From positions 9,196,432-9,260,431 of the forward strand of contig CAIIXF020000012.1 of assembly GCA_903813345.2 (NCBI GenBank): a DNA stretch of 64,000 nucleotides, read 5' to 3'. Under the pieces are notes generated by a model. It worked only from the letters and a program-made list of their open reading frames with translations, was not told where the DNA came from and made no database searches. This DNA comes from Owenia fusiformis. Its lineage: Eukaryota; Annelida; Polychaeta; Sabellida; Oweniidae. Position 1 is the stretch's first letter. Every line of letters starts with the position of its first letter. Below are positions 1 to 12,900 of the stretch, one piece after another. A program made the translations under genes and the position numbers.

Positions 1-250
1 TGTATCATTATTGCTTTACATTGTATATTACTTTCACTTGTGTCATTGTACAATTTTATTAAATTGTATTTTTTGTAATATCATTCAAATATTTAATTCT
101 ACTGAGGTGAATACCTGCACATCTTTCACAACATTCCTCAGTTGCCCACGACTTCCATTGAATATCGCCTGTTATTTTTAGTCACATGTAAGATACAGAC
201 CAATAAGAGTGAGGAATATGACAGTGATACAATATTGTATAATACTTTAC

Positions 251-957
251 CTTGTATCTCCAAGATGTTCATTCTCTGTTGACTGTTCACTAAACTAAAG
301 GTCTTCAGTCGATTGAAAACATTTAATACTGTCACAGATGGGAAAGGCGTCGTAAATTGACCCTGAAGTAAATTTAAAATCTCCTGCGGCATTTCCACAA
401 TAGAGTTTTCCTTTTCTAAATCAGGTTTTAGTGTTAATAAACTAGGTTTGCGTCGCTCTAACCTATCGTCTCTGATTCCCGATATGTCCACTTCATCCTC
501 ATAAAATAATCCGGCTCGATAGCCATACTTCCTGTTAGTCACTGCACTGAACCCACAAATACAATTCAACTGAGGCTCGTTAGTTTTATCTGCGAGATAT
601 AATCCAGAATCGGAGCCTTTGATGTTCATATAACACACGCACATATTGCAGCTATCAAAATTATGATCCCGATATATGTTTAGCATAGAATCCATGAGTG
701 TGATGTTTACTACTAGCCCATGGGCTTCTGGTATGGTACTGTTCGTTCCCTGAGGGTCGACAGAATTTAGATTTTTGATATATGATGATGCGTTAGATGC
801 AGGTGATTGTAGCTCATAGCTCCCAGGGGTTCGTTGGGGTACTGACCCCCCTTGGTAGGCTGCGGGGGACGTTTGTTCCATAAGACCCCCTCGCTCTGCT
901 ACTGGTGTGCGTTGCAGATTACCCAAGTTCTCTATTGAAGGTATATTGGCATATGTA
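251..957 (-). CDS. MED13: MED13 exon 16: start of the MID/PIWI-like half
   Basis: This 707-nt exon (residues about 923-1158) opens after a ttttccag acceptor at 958 and ends at a gtaaag donor before 251. It contains [20 protein letters not shown], then [20 protein letters not shown] and a [15 protein letters not shown] segment. These cysteine-rich blocks are the most conserved part of metazoan MED13. The open frame runs on to 138 only because the following intron happens to lack a stop for a while; the family alignment ends at the donor. The next exon is outside the window. Confidence 0.92.
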
Positions 958-3900
958 CTGGAAAAACAATTTCAATGTCATGTATGTGCCATAAAAATGT
1001 ATTTGTGAAGAATTTAAATAGAGAATAGCCATTACTATAACTCTTTGTTTTGTTTTATTTTCAAATGTCTTACTCAATTCCAACTTTTTAACCATACTTA
1101 AAATTCCCTTACACTACTTGATATTTCATACTTGATATTTGTCACACTTGTATTTACTATTAAAACCTTTGATGATGTTTTACTGAAATTATTTGAAAGA
1201 ACACTCATTCTTTCTGTTTCATTTTCTATTCTTGCATTCAACATATCAAAATATGATTACATGCTCTCATAAAAAATATGTTTTAACATTGACCATATAT
1301 TTTTACCTTGGTGGCTGTATTGGCGGTTTACTATCCACTAGGGGAAGGTTTGGTATGGGAGTCATGGGTCCAACAGGATACTGCCAGGAAGGCTTATAAG
1401 TACAGTCCATAGTACGTGCCACTTGGCCTTGGTTATTGCTAGGCAACTCAATTGGAGCATATCTTCCGGCACTGATAAACTTTGCCGTCATAGGTGGCTT
1501 GAAAACTGTACTGAGTTCCTGAAAATAAAGCAAAAGACTTTTAAATATGAACAAAACTTTTTCATGATTTTTTAAAATTGGATTTAAAAGACATTATTCA
1601 GCAAAAAATAGATATTTGTAGAAGAAATACCCTACTGAATCTATAGCGTTACTTATTAATTACATTTTTACATGCACTGCTAACGCTTGAGAGTATCATT
1701 GTGAAAAAACTTTGTAATCTAAATCACATGGAAATAAGAAAAATATTGCGATATATAAGGTTTTGAATCAAATAATGTCCAGAATACCAAAATATTTCTT
1801 TAAAAATCAACCAACATGAAAATATGTGACTTTTCCTACCTTTCTATGTTCTTCAGTGTTTGCTAGGTGACCATAATGATTGGGAGCTTCTGTGCGACCA
1901 ACTATTGCATCAAATCCCGTGGATTCAGAATGAGGCTCCACTCCCATCGAGGGTGAGAGGGCAGTTTCTTCATGAGATGGTGGCGTCGGGAACATGTGAG
2001 CCAACTCTGTCGCACCTAGAAACAAATGACAAGAGATTCATAAGCTTAACCGATTTTTTATCGTGATGTAGGAGATTGGTTTCTAAAGTTAACCTATATC
2101 TTTTCTCTTATTTGCCAAAAGGTTTCCGTGCTTTCCACATTGTAAGATATTCCCTAGAGAGCACATTATTAACTGTGTCAGATGTAACTCCCCAAGGAGT
2201 AACAAAGTAAAGAAACAAGGTTTATAAATTGGAATATTTCTGCATAATAAGCCACTCTCACAGTTCACCATTTACACAGAGTGGAAACAGGAATTTGCAT
2301 TGGCCCACTGATTTGCAAAATCTTGAATTTTGTTCTATTCGTATCATTTCCATATCATATTCATATCATCCCTGATGGGAAACACAGAGAAATCATATAT
2401 TTGGCCATTTCCCCCCACAGAATCCACTTGTTTCACTTGCAGAATTTATCACTTTAGAAAAATGGAAGAGGATGTGAAAGAGGAGATGGAGGAAGAAGAG
2501 GAATATTAAGAAGAGGACAAAGATGACGAGGAAGAGTGGAAATTGTACATACCTATTGGTCCAGCCCCAGTACTGCTTGCCAGACTCGACTGTGTCTGAC
2601 TTTTAACTGGTTTTTCATCCAATAAAGTACTAGGGCCTACAGGAGCAGAGATGTGGTGCTGAAAATTAAACAAGGCAGATGTTTGTACTATAGATTATGT
2701 TATAAGTCAATCATATGAAAAGCCATTAGTACATATAATCAGATTTTCTTTTGCTATATATAACTTGGAATCATATAGATATAATATGCCGGGAGGCTAA
2801 GTACAGAAACAACATTTGTTGGGATGGAAATTTATAAAACTTGTGTTATTATGTTGAAAATTGAGTTCCAAATTGGGATATTTTGCCCAACTTCTTGACA
2901 TTTTTTGACAAAATTTTCCCACTCAACAAATGAAGAACACTCACAATTGACACGTGACATGACAAAGACCTAAGTAAATAAACACATTTTTGTTGAGATG
3001 TGAACAAAATTTACTGAATTTTTCAGAAAAGGATAACCTACCATGTTGCCATCGTTACTATCATCATCTGAAGTATCAAACATCTTGTCCAAGTCATGGT
3101 ACTTTGGCACTAAATCCTTTTCACTCAGGAAATTACTTCCAAAGTTTCCTGGACTTGTTTCTCCATTGAAAACAGAATCTGTAATATATAAAGAACAGTG
3201 ACATTTTTTGATCAAAATGGACCCAAAAGAGAACACTTTTGTTCAAAATTGCTCTGCCTATATTTTGCACTTTGGTTAATTTCCTTTCCATCAAAACTAA
3301 TTAACTTATTTGTATTCTAACATAAAGTTTCTGGTCATCCCCCCCTTCACCCACCACCATTGAAACATTTTTCCAACTGTTTTTAAATTTGAACCATGTT
3401 TCCAGAAAATGAAGCCAATATTCCAAAAGCGATAACTATTTTTGAAAATGTTGCTTAAATGTAGGCCAAAAATTTAAAAGACCATAAAATTGGTGACTGA
3501 GGATTGATGCAGAACTTGGTATGCACAAAATAAACTTTTTATAAATGTGATTTGAAATATCTACCTGTCTTTTCCTCTTTGATTGTTACCCCACCACTGT
3601 CTGAACCTTTCCTGTCTCGTCCTACTTCCTCTTCCTGCAACACAAATATAACACAATAACTGACAGTGTCACACAATAACTGACAGCGTCACACAATAAC
3701 TGACAGTGTCACACAATAACTGACAGTGTCACACAATAACTGCTAGTGTCACACAATAACTGACAGTGTCACACAATAACTGACATTGTAACACAATAAC
3801 TGACAGTGTCACACAATAAATGAAAGTATAACACAATAACTGACAATGTCACACAATAACTGACAATGTCACACAATAACTGAGTGTCACACAATAAATC

Positions 3901-6900
3901 CTGGTTTACCATATTGGCCAATAAAACCAAGACACAGTGATGAATATTGCTAAACATTTAAAATGACGACCAAGTATTTACCCAGCATGCCCAAAACCTG
4001 ACTAGATCTTGGCACTAGTCTGTTCTGACTTCTGTAAAAATTTCAAGCTGAACAGGCAAGCAGTTTTCCTGGAATTTTGATGACAAGATCTATATGGCGG
4101 CCACCTGCCCACCTAGCAGCAAGAGATGACGATGCTTTAAATAAGCACGATAAAATCAAACTTAGCTTTGTCAATATGTGGTATCATGCTCAAATTCCAT
4201 CCATACATGTATAACTTTATACATTTTCTTACAATGACATTACAGTATTATAATGATACAGTTCTAAGAGGTCATAGCCATAAATTCAATAAACAGGGGG
4301 GGGGATTATTCAATCAATCAACCCCTATGTACATTATTGGAAAACAGAAACCTTTTACAACAGAAATATCGAGCACACAAAATTCATAAAATGGTAATAC
4401 TATAATAATTTTATGACCTGAGGTTGAAAGTCGTACGCACAATATATAAATCAATATTTGTCCCAATTCTAGTCTACAAATCAATTTCTTTCTACATATT
4501 TCACAGTTTTCTCCGATCCCATCAAAAGATTTCACTATTTCTATAACTTCAGAAATTTTTCGATTCTTTACGTAATAATTCAGTTTTTAAAGTTATCTCT
4601 ATGTAATTTATTATTATTGGAAATTGTTACAAGTTTTAGGTTATTAGCACTTTTCTGCATATTTCATAAAAAATTGATGATTGAGTAGACGTTTTGTCAA
4701 AGGGCATCATAATCGTGAAGGTTATTGATTGTTCCGTAAGATATGAATTTTCTTAATGGACACGCCCATTCATACATAAATCCCATGATATCAGGTTTTA
4801 AAATGCAAAAATAAAGTGAAAAGGTGAGGAATCACCAAGGAATAAAGTAGACATGTAGGACACAACCTAAATTGTTTGAAAATGCAAAATAATCAGATAC
4901 TTCTTTCAAATTTTAAAGAGAAATTGACGGAAATAAGCAAGACCATATCAACCACAAATGTTAACTTATCCAGGGATAGGCTCATGCTCATACTATAATT
5001 TCTGGCAAGTCAGCCAAGTCTACCACTACTTTTTAGAAAAAATGTGACCACCTTCCATTTGTTACAGACACCAAAAGTCAACCTCTGAACATCAACTGCC
5101 ATAGAAAAGGTGGAGACTATGACAATATGTCACCATGAACCAACCTGACTCTTTGGCAATTCTTATACAATTTTGGATGGGCTTCATCTTTCTAAAAATT
5201 TGAATCAATAAAGATGTAAAACTGAGAACTTATTTTTAAGTGCTCAATAGATGCGTAGCCTCTCACGTTTTAAGGATAATCACTTTGAGGTCATCGACTT
5301 GATTAATTACACAATCTGAGAGAGAATTTAATCATTGTGATATGTTATTACAATTATTACACATGTATATTATAGAACAATGCACACATTGACATACTTA
5401 TTATTATCCATGCTCAGGGCCAGGTAAAGTAAAACATTGTATCAATATGTATTTTATATTTAAAACAAAATCAATTATACATACTTCTGGCCAGATTGGG
5501 ATACATATTGCTGAGAGAATGTATAAATGTAAATCTATATTTAAAATGCATCCCCGTGCATTTTAATTCTAATGTATTTCTCTAGATAATTTGATAAACA
5601 TCCTTCAAAATTCTGCTTTTTTGATCGAGAGAAACTGTTAGATTTTCTTGCATTTCTATATTTATAATGTCTACTCCATTTCTGGGCAAAACATCTCTTA
5701 ATAAATCCTTTTCATTTCAGTATATTTAACAGTAAAAATATGACCACCTTGAAATTTTATTCAAGGGATACTAGGAATTTTTCCATCCAGTGTTCTATCA
5801 TCATGATCAATAGTAATTGAATACAGTAACAAGCTGAAAATATAGACCATATTTTGTAGCTCATGCATTTAACCTAACCTCAAATTCATTAAGAAAAATA
5901 ACTGGAATCTTCTAGATTAATCTGAAAATAACTGGAATCTTCTAGATTAATCTGAAAATAACTGGAATCTTCTAGATTAATCTGAAAATAACTGGAATCT
6001 TCTAGATTAATCTGAAAATAACTGGAATCTTCTAGATTAATCTGAAAATAACTGGAATCTTCTAGATCAATCTGAAAATAACCAGCAATCAGGATTTATC
6101 CAATGAAATAAGATGGTAACTAGGTGAACAGTGCTTTCAGTAGGCTTGTCCAAAAGTGCTTCCCTGGGACGGATTGATTTTACAAAATTGCGTCCCCCCT
6201 CAAAAAAGTGCGTCCCCATGAAAAAAGGTTCCCAGGAATTCAAAGTCACATTTTTGCACTGAACGAAAAAATTGATGAAAAGTTTGCATCAGATTTTTTG
6301 GCCCAGATCAGTGTACTACACACGTCTAGTAGGTCATTAAATGATGCAGATACCTCCATTAGAAAGGGCTAACTAATTTTCAACCATTAAATACCATTTT
6401 TCTTCGCGTATTTCAAAGCAATTTGCTATTGATTTTGATCGCTCAGAAAGTTTCACTAGGAGCAATCTCCGTGAGGTTCCATTTTTTGGTTCAGTTTTTG
6501 CGCATGCGCAGCAAATCCAGCAATTTGATTAGTTAAAATTATTAAGACGCATGCGCGATCAATAATCTCGGCCAATCATAGGACTCGTACCGATTACCGC
6601 TCGGAAATCAACTACTAGTGATTGTCCAATCACATACCTCATACTATTTTGATCAGAAATCAACTTCCGGGAAAGAAACTCCGAAAGAAAATTCTATTTA
6701 TTTTAGAAATAGAATATCCTTCGTTTATTTAGCGGATTTTGACCAAATAAAAGACTGAAGGTAAGATCTTTATCAATACATTCATCCAGAGTTGATTTTT
6801 TTATATGACCTGCACTGCGTCCAAGTGACCCCTCATTTTCATTGTTTGGGGTCCCTATAGTAGAAATCGGGTCCTCTCCATTATGGGACGGCGTTAATGA

Positions 6901-9900
6901 AAGCACAGGTGAAAATAGTAACCACTTTTCAAAGACCATATTTTGCCTTAAATGAAAGAAATAATTGGAGAAATATCTAAATTCATCAAAATACAAACAG
7001 ATGGAAGCAATGCTCAAAACAAGTGACTATATTGGCTTTTTCACAAACCCAGATCTCTGAAAGAGTTCTTCATTTCTTTTCATTTTTTTAATAGAAGAGC
7101 ACAAAACACAGAGGAAATAGATAGGTTGTGAACATTTTCTATCGTAGAATACTATTGTATTTCTAATTTAACTCAAATATCAAAACTGAGTCTGACATTA
7201 CAGCCTGACTTGACCCGTGGCCTAAACCAATTTGGACCAGCCCAAGGGCCACCCGTCCCATCCCTACTGAGACACCACACAACTTTAAAGTCGCAGTTAG
7301 TTTTAAGACTATGAAAGCTCAGTGACCATAAACCAATTTTTTCCGACCCAATTGTAGCATCTCTTTGTCGTGTAGTTGGAGCCCATAACAACAACATTTC
7401 GAAAAATTATTAACAACGTACCTTGCTAAAAGGGGGCCTTCCAAGGCTATCATCCCGACTCGCTCGATAACTCAGACGTTTACTTGTCGTTGTTAAAATA
7501 TTGGCATGTGAGGATGATTCTTCAGAAAACTCATATGGGTCATGCATGGGAGCTTGAGGATCTGGTGCATTTGTTGCAGATGGTTGTGTTTTTTCTTGTT
7601 TCACGCATATGACCTCCCTGGGATAGTGGCAAAGTCGCTTCACTGGGTGGTCGAGCCTGAAAAATGAATATGGGTAACAGAAAGTGTGAATGATCAATAT
7701 CTATATTAGGGGTAAATAATTATATTCGTGTGTCATTTTTTAGAAAATGGTTTCACTGGAAAAGGGGGTGCAGGGGGATTAGGTGCTAAATCAATGTTTC
7801 TGCTGTTTAGGTTGGAGCTGATTTGTTTTACTTGAGCATTCACTAGATGGAGCTATATAAAATATTTAGCAGGACAGCTTTTAATTGTAGCTTCAACTAA
7901 ACTTACCATGCATTTAAAACATTGAAATCATACAGCGTTTCTTTTACTGATGCAACATCGCTTTCGTCATATGCAGATTTTGGCAGCATTGGCCTTTTAA
8001 TGCCTTTAGATTCCGTAGCCTGGCGATGATTTTCCAACCATGAACTAACTTTCTCAGTTTTTATAGTTTCTGAGCTTGTATATCCTGTTGTGTATGGCTC
8101 AGTTTTAATTGAACCGTTAGTTCTTTGAATAAAACCCTCCTGGGTCGTTGGTTCTGCATTTTCAGTATTTTGAGGTGGGTCAGGCTTTTCTTGTTTAATT
8201 TGTGGTTGTTGCGGACTTAAAGTCGGCATCGTTGGGTCAGTTGCACCATGGGTTATTGAGTTTGAGGCTGTGGGGGCAGCCAGGGGAGATGGCACCCCTG
8301 GGGAGTCAGCCGAGTCAAAGTTTGTATTGCGTAACTGAGGGATTCCCCCACCTGACTGTTGACTACTGGCGCCACCTTTAAAGCCTCCATTAAATTGTGC
8401 ACTAGGCACTCGTTGCATCAACATATCCACTTCTACGGTCATCATATCATCCAAAGCTGGAGAACGACGGTGAAATGCTGTCATGTTGCGCGACATGCGA
8501 CTTTGCTGCTTCTCGAACAACTTATCCGTTTTATCACCTTTGAAGTGTTTCCCAGATTTACCCTGGTTGGCCCTATTGGACAACTTTTTCCTGGAAAGCA
8601 AAATGTATGTTAAATAATAAACAGAATTTAGTGTTTATCATATTCACATGTATTTTGCCTTATAAAATCCTGAAACATGATTTTAAGACCCTGTTTATCC
8701 TTTGTCATAACTTAATTCATTTAACAGTCCAATATAAAATCAAGCTTTGCAATTTGTTATTCTGTGAAAATGATACTAACTATTTTAAATAAACTTTTCC
8801 ACTCTAGCTCAAAATTTTGAATGAATGCCTCCTGATAACTTTATTCCTTGCTGATTTCACTTCATCTTCACCTTTAAAACATGAGTGCACTAACTTTCTT
8901 TTGGTTTGCACTTACTTTTGACAGCCACAGTGATTCTTTGTGTTTGGGGGCTGAAAATCCCATACACCAACGACAGACGCATCTTCATTTGATTTGCCTT
9001 GAGACCTAAAACATATCCCATAATGCATCAAATATAGTAAACAATATATCCCATGATTCAAGCAATGTCAATAAGATTTTCAACAAAACATTAAATAAAG
9101 TATACTGTGTATCCCAAAATGCATCAAATTAAGAATCGGCTTGAATGTATAAACAAAGCATGAACATGTAGAAGGTAGCCACCACCTGCTATTTGTTACA
9201 GGATGCTTAACTGTTAGACTCTGAAGACCAACTGCCAACTGCCGAATACTGAACACCATCCGCAGAAAAGTTCTCATGGTGACATTTTAAACTTTACTGA
9301 AATATACACAACATCTGTCTTTTATCAAACTTACCTATGATTGTTGTGCGTCTGATTTGTGCAATTCTCCTGCCAAACCTTTGTGGCAAGTCGCTGACAG
9401 AAGGGGTCTCCATTTATAATTCCAGCCCCAGCTGCCGCTGCATTATCCGTTTGTAAATTGACATCTAATGATTTCGCAGATGCGTCTGATGGTTGAGCTC
9501 CACCTGGTGGATGATCAGTGTCTGCATCGACAGTAAGTACAAAGCATGTAGGGTACTTCATTCGTACACCAGCTGAAAATGATGAAATAAAATTACCATA
9601 AATCAAATATACCCATAACGCATTTGAATAAACATACAACAAATGTGTTAATTTGTTCTTACTGTTCACTTAATACACGCGATGATTTTAAAATAGTTTA
9701 CACACAATGGTACAACAGCCCCACATCCCATAATGCATCAAAACCTAAAGCAGACGGCAATATAACTTCATCAAATATCTTACCAACTATGACCTCAATG
9801 ACACTCCCGAGTGTATTTGGTTCAAAGCTGTTGTTCGCAGCACCATCTGGTGGCAACTCTATTGGGAAGAATTGACGCCATTCCTCCAATGTTTTCAGCG

Positions 9901-12900
9901 CCACCTGGTCCGAATCCTTGTAAGTAACTCCCGATAGTATCCCGGCAAGACCATATGGGGCCAAGATAACTATAACAGATTCAAAATAGTTTCACGTTAA
10001 TTTATTTATAACTTAATTCAAAAATAATGTTAAAATACTCGTACATCATTGGGAGTTCAAATCAATATTTTACAGAAACTTAAGGATTCTTTTTTTCAAA
10101 GATCATTATTTCTGAAAATACAGTTTTATTACCTTGAGTGGGAGTGCTGCCACCTAATGAGGCATTGAGCTGTTGCTGAGATAGATGGCGCACTGGGAGA
10201 TGTTGTCGAACGTCAATACTTGCACACACTGTGCTTTCTCCATGGAGGAAAAACGAGAATGAAATCGACAAATGGGCACTGAAAAATAGAGAAAAATGTT
10301 AAAACGATTCCAATTGGTATTTACTTGACTACTCAAAATATCCCACAAAACTAGCTCACAATTAACTACTATGTCCCTTTTTGAGAAAAGCTAGGGCGTA
10401 TTTTCCCACTACTGATATGAATAATGCAAAACTAATGATCACCTTATGTCCCTGTTTCCCTGTGACTGACTGTTGTTGTATGGCTGTACAAACCATCGTC
10501 CTAGACGTACAAATCCCTGGGTCAACAGGCACCTGAAAACAGCAAAATTGCAAAGATTTGTATAATCCACCAACTAAACCAATTAAACCCTCGAGCACAT
10601 TGGCTTTTGTTTGAAAATGCAATTTTATTTTATTTTTTCTGCAAACAAAATTGTTTGGAAAGACTCTTAATACAACCATCTTGAATCTAAACAATCATAG
10701 GTTTCTTTAATCAAAAGATGGCGTGACTTTTTGGCAATTATATCTATTGTTGTTTCTCATGAGGAATTCTGGTTGAAGGTTAAGACCATGACCTCCAGAG
10801 CTGTAAGGTAGATTTCCAACACTTCTATGATTTCCTCAATAAACTGTGAATGAATAAATACATTTCTTGGAGCTCTTTGTAATTAGTATGTTACCTTTAT
10901 GTAAGCAACAAGCCCCCATTTTCCAAGTTTCCTATGCTATAAATCATTCATGAAGTAACCATTCAAGCATTTATATCCTCCAAGACTCAGTTTCTATATC
11001 ATATAAGGAGAGATACAAGGGCTTTGATACAATACAAACGTTATGCCTGTTTGTTCCATCCTTGGCCCAAGAGTAATTCATTGCATTACATTATGATCTG
11101 CTATGAAAGCAATGAAGGATCGATCTTGAAGGATGTGTTTGCTCAATTCCTTGCTAATTGCAACATTTTAGTATATTTGATGAGCAATAGCATGGTTATC
11201 ACTGGTGCAGTTTACTACCTCATGAAAAGAAACACTTGTTATATTCTTAAGACCCATAAATATAATTTCTCAATAGGCTTATTGTATGTAAAGTCCAACA
11301 AATAAGAGAAAATAAACTTGAAATTCTTTCGACCTATGCGTAAAATGCAAGAAATTCAAACAGTTCATTCCAGTTTAAAATAAAATAAATCAATAGATAT
11401 AAAAACCTGGGAGCATTTTTGACAAGGGTGTGATCTATATTAGGCTCGGTGTTATTCAAACTGGTTTTGGTTTATTGGTATGTATGCCTTAGTCTTCTAG
11501 GAGACTACACAGATTAATAATTAACGAAAACACAAATGGATATATAAAGCTCTCATAAAATCTTAAAATTTGGTCAGGCATTAGATTAAATTTTAAGATT
11601 CATCATGATAAACGATGTCATCTCATTTCTTCTCGGCCCTGAGATGCCATGATATGATGAGCTTGATTTGGCGATCCAGGAGAGCCCAAAATTGAGGATT
11701 TTTAAGATCTTTCACCTCAGCTCATATTTCATCTAATTGGGGTCATTAAACCTGTGTACATGTGCCTGTGCTAATATCTACTGTTTAATACAATGCATAT
11801 TATGTAATGTATTGACATTAAGGTAAATGATTACATGATAACTATCACACTTATTGACAGTTAAGACTCTTCTCATCTGTTGTGCTCGGATCACAGAATA
11901 TGCCTCATAACATCATAGCATGTTTCAGGTGAAACAGAAAGATGCTATGAGTATCAGAATGGCCAAGATTTGACCTAAATGTTGATGTCATTATCAACAA
12001 TGTATAGATTTAGAGCCAGATTTAATCACATTTTAATTGATAAAATTAGGTAAATCATACAATTATAAATCTGTGTTGCCCCATACATTACACTTATAGT
12101 AGATGCGATAATAAAATACAAAGAATTTGTTGAATGTTCCAAAGATATATACGATAGAGTTTCATAAATAAGTTCTTATTTTGTATAACTTAAGGACATT
12201 TTGCATTTCATTTTAGGTCGAGAATCTTTTTTATATAAAAATGTAAGGTGGAAGAATATTAATGGTGAAGCATGTTTCTTTTGATAAAAGTTATATGATT
12301 GGCCATACACACTTTCGGAAAAATCATCTAAAATGTTAACTCTAACTGTACCACTCACAAACTCCAACCAACTTTTTCGCGAACAATTTGTACAGGCATT
12401 TACAATAACAGAATATGCCCATGACAGACCCAATATTCGCTATTCACTCACAAATTCTAACAATATTTTTCTAACACAAACAATCCTGTAGCATCAGTGA
12501 TCTCCCAAGCATTAAAGCAAGTGGGCACAGCACCCACCTGAGATTTAAACAAAAACAGGCTTGCACCCGGCCCCCTGAGATTTCATTTGCACCCACTTGA
12601 AAATGAGAAGAATCATGTAAAATGGGCATATTTTGACCAATTTTGAACTGAATTGTTAACATGAGGATTTTGCACCTACTTGAGAAAAAATCCTGGGGAG
12701 AACACTGTATATATAACACACAATGTGGCCCCAAATTCACTCCATACTTTAATACAGGCCCTATGACGTACCTTTCGATTAGATTATGAAGTGCTTTGAA
12801 GAGCAGACATCTACATTCGTATGACAGTCCATGCTCCCAACTTCCTTGGTCTAGAACTGAAAATATAAAACAAAATATTAGTTAAATATAGAAATAAGGG

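Noticed and set aside
138-250. Extension of MED13 exon 16 to the end of its open frame
   Set aside because: A consensus donor lies at 245-250 and similarity to the family ends there.
3651-3898. Regularly spaced repeats resembling a CRISPR array
   Set aside because: Head-to-tail minisatellite without spacers, in an animal intron.
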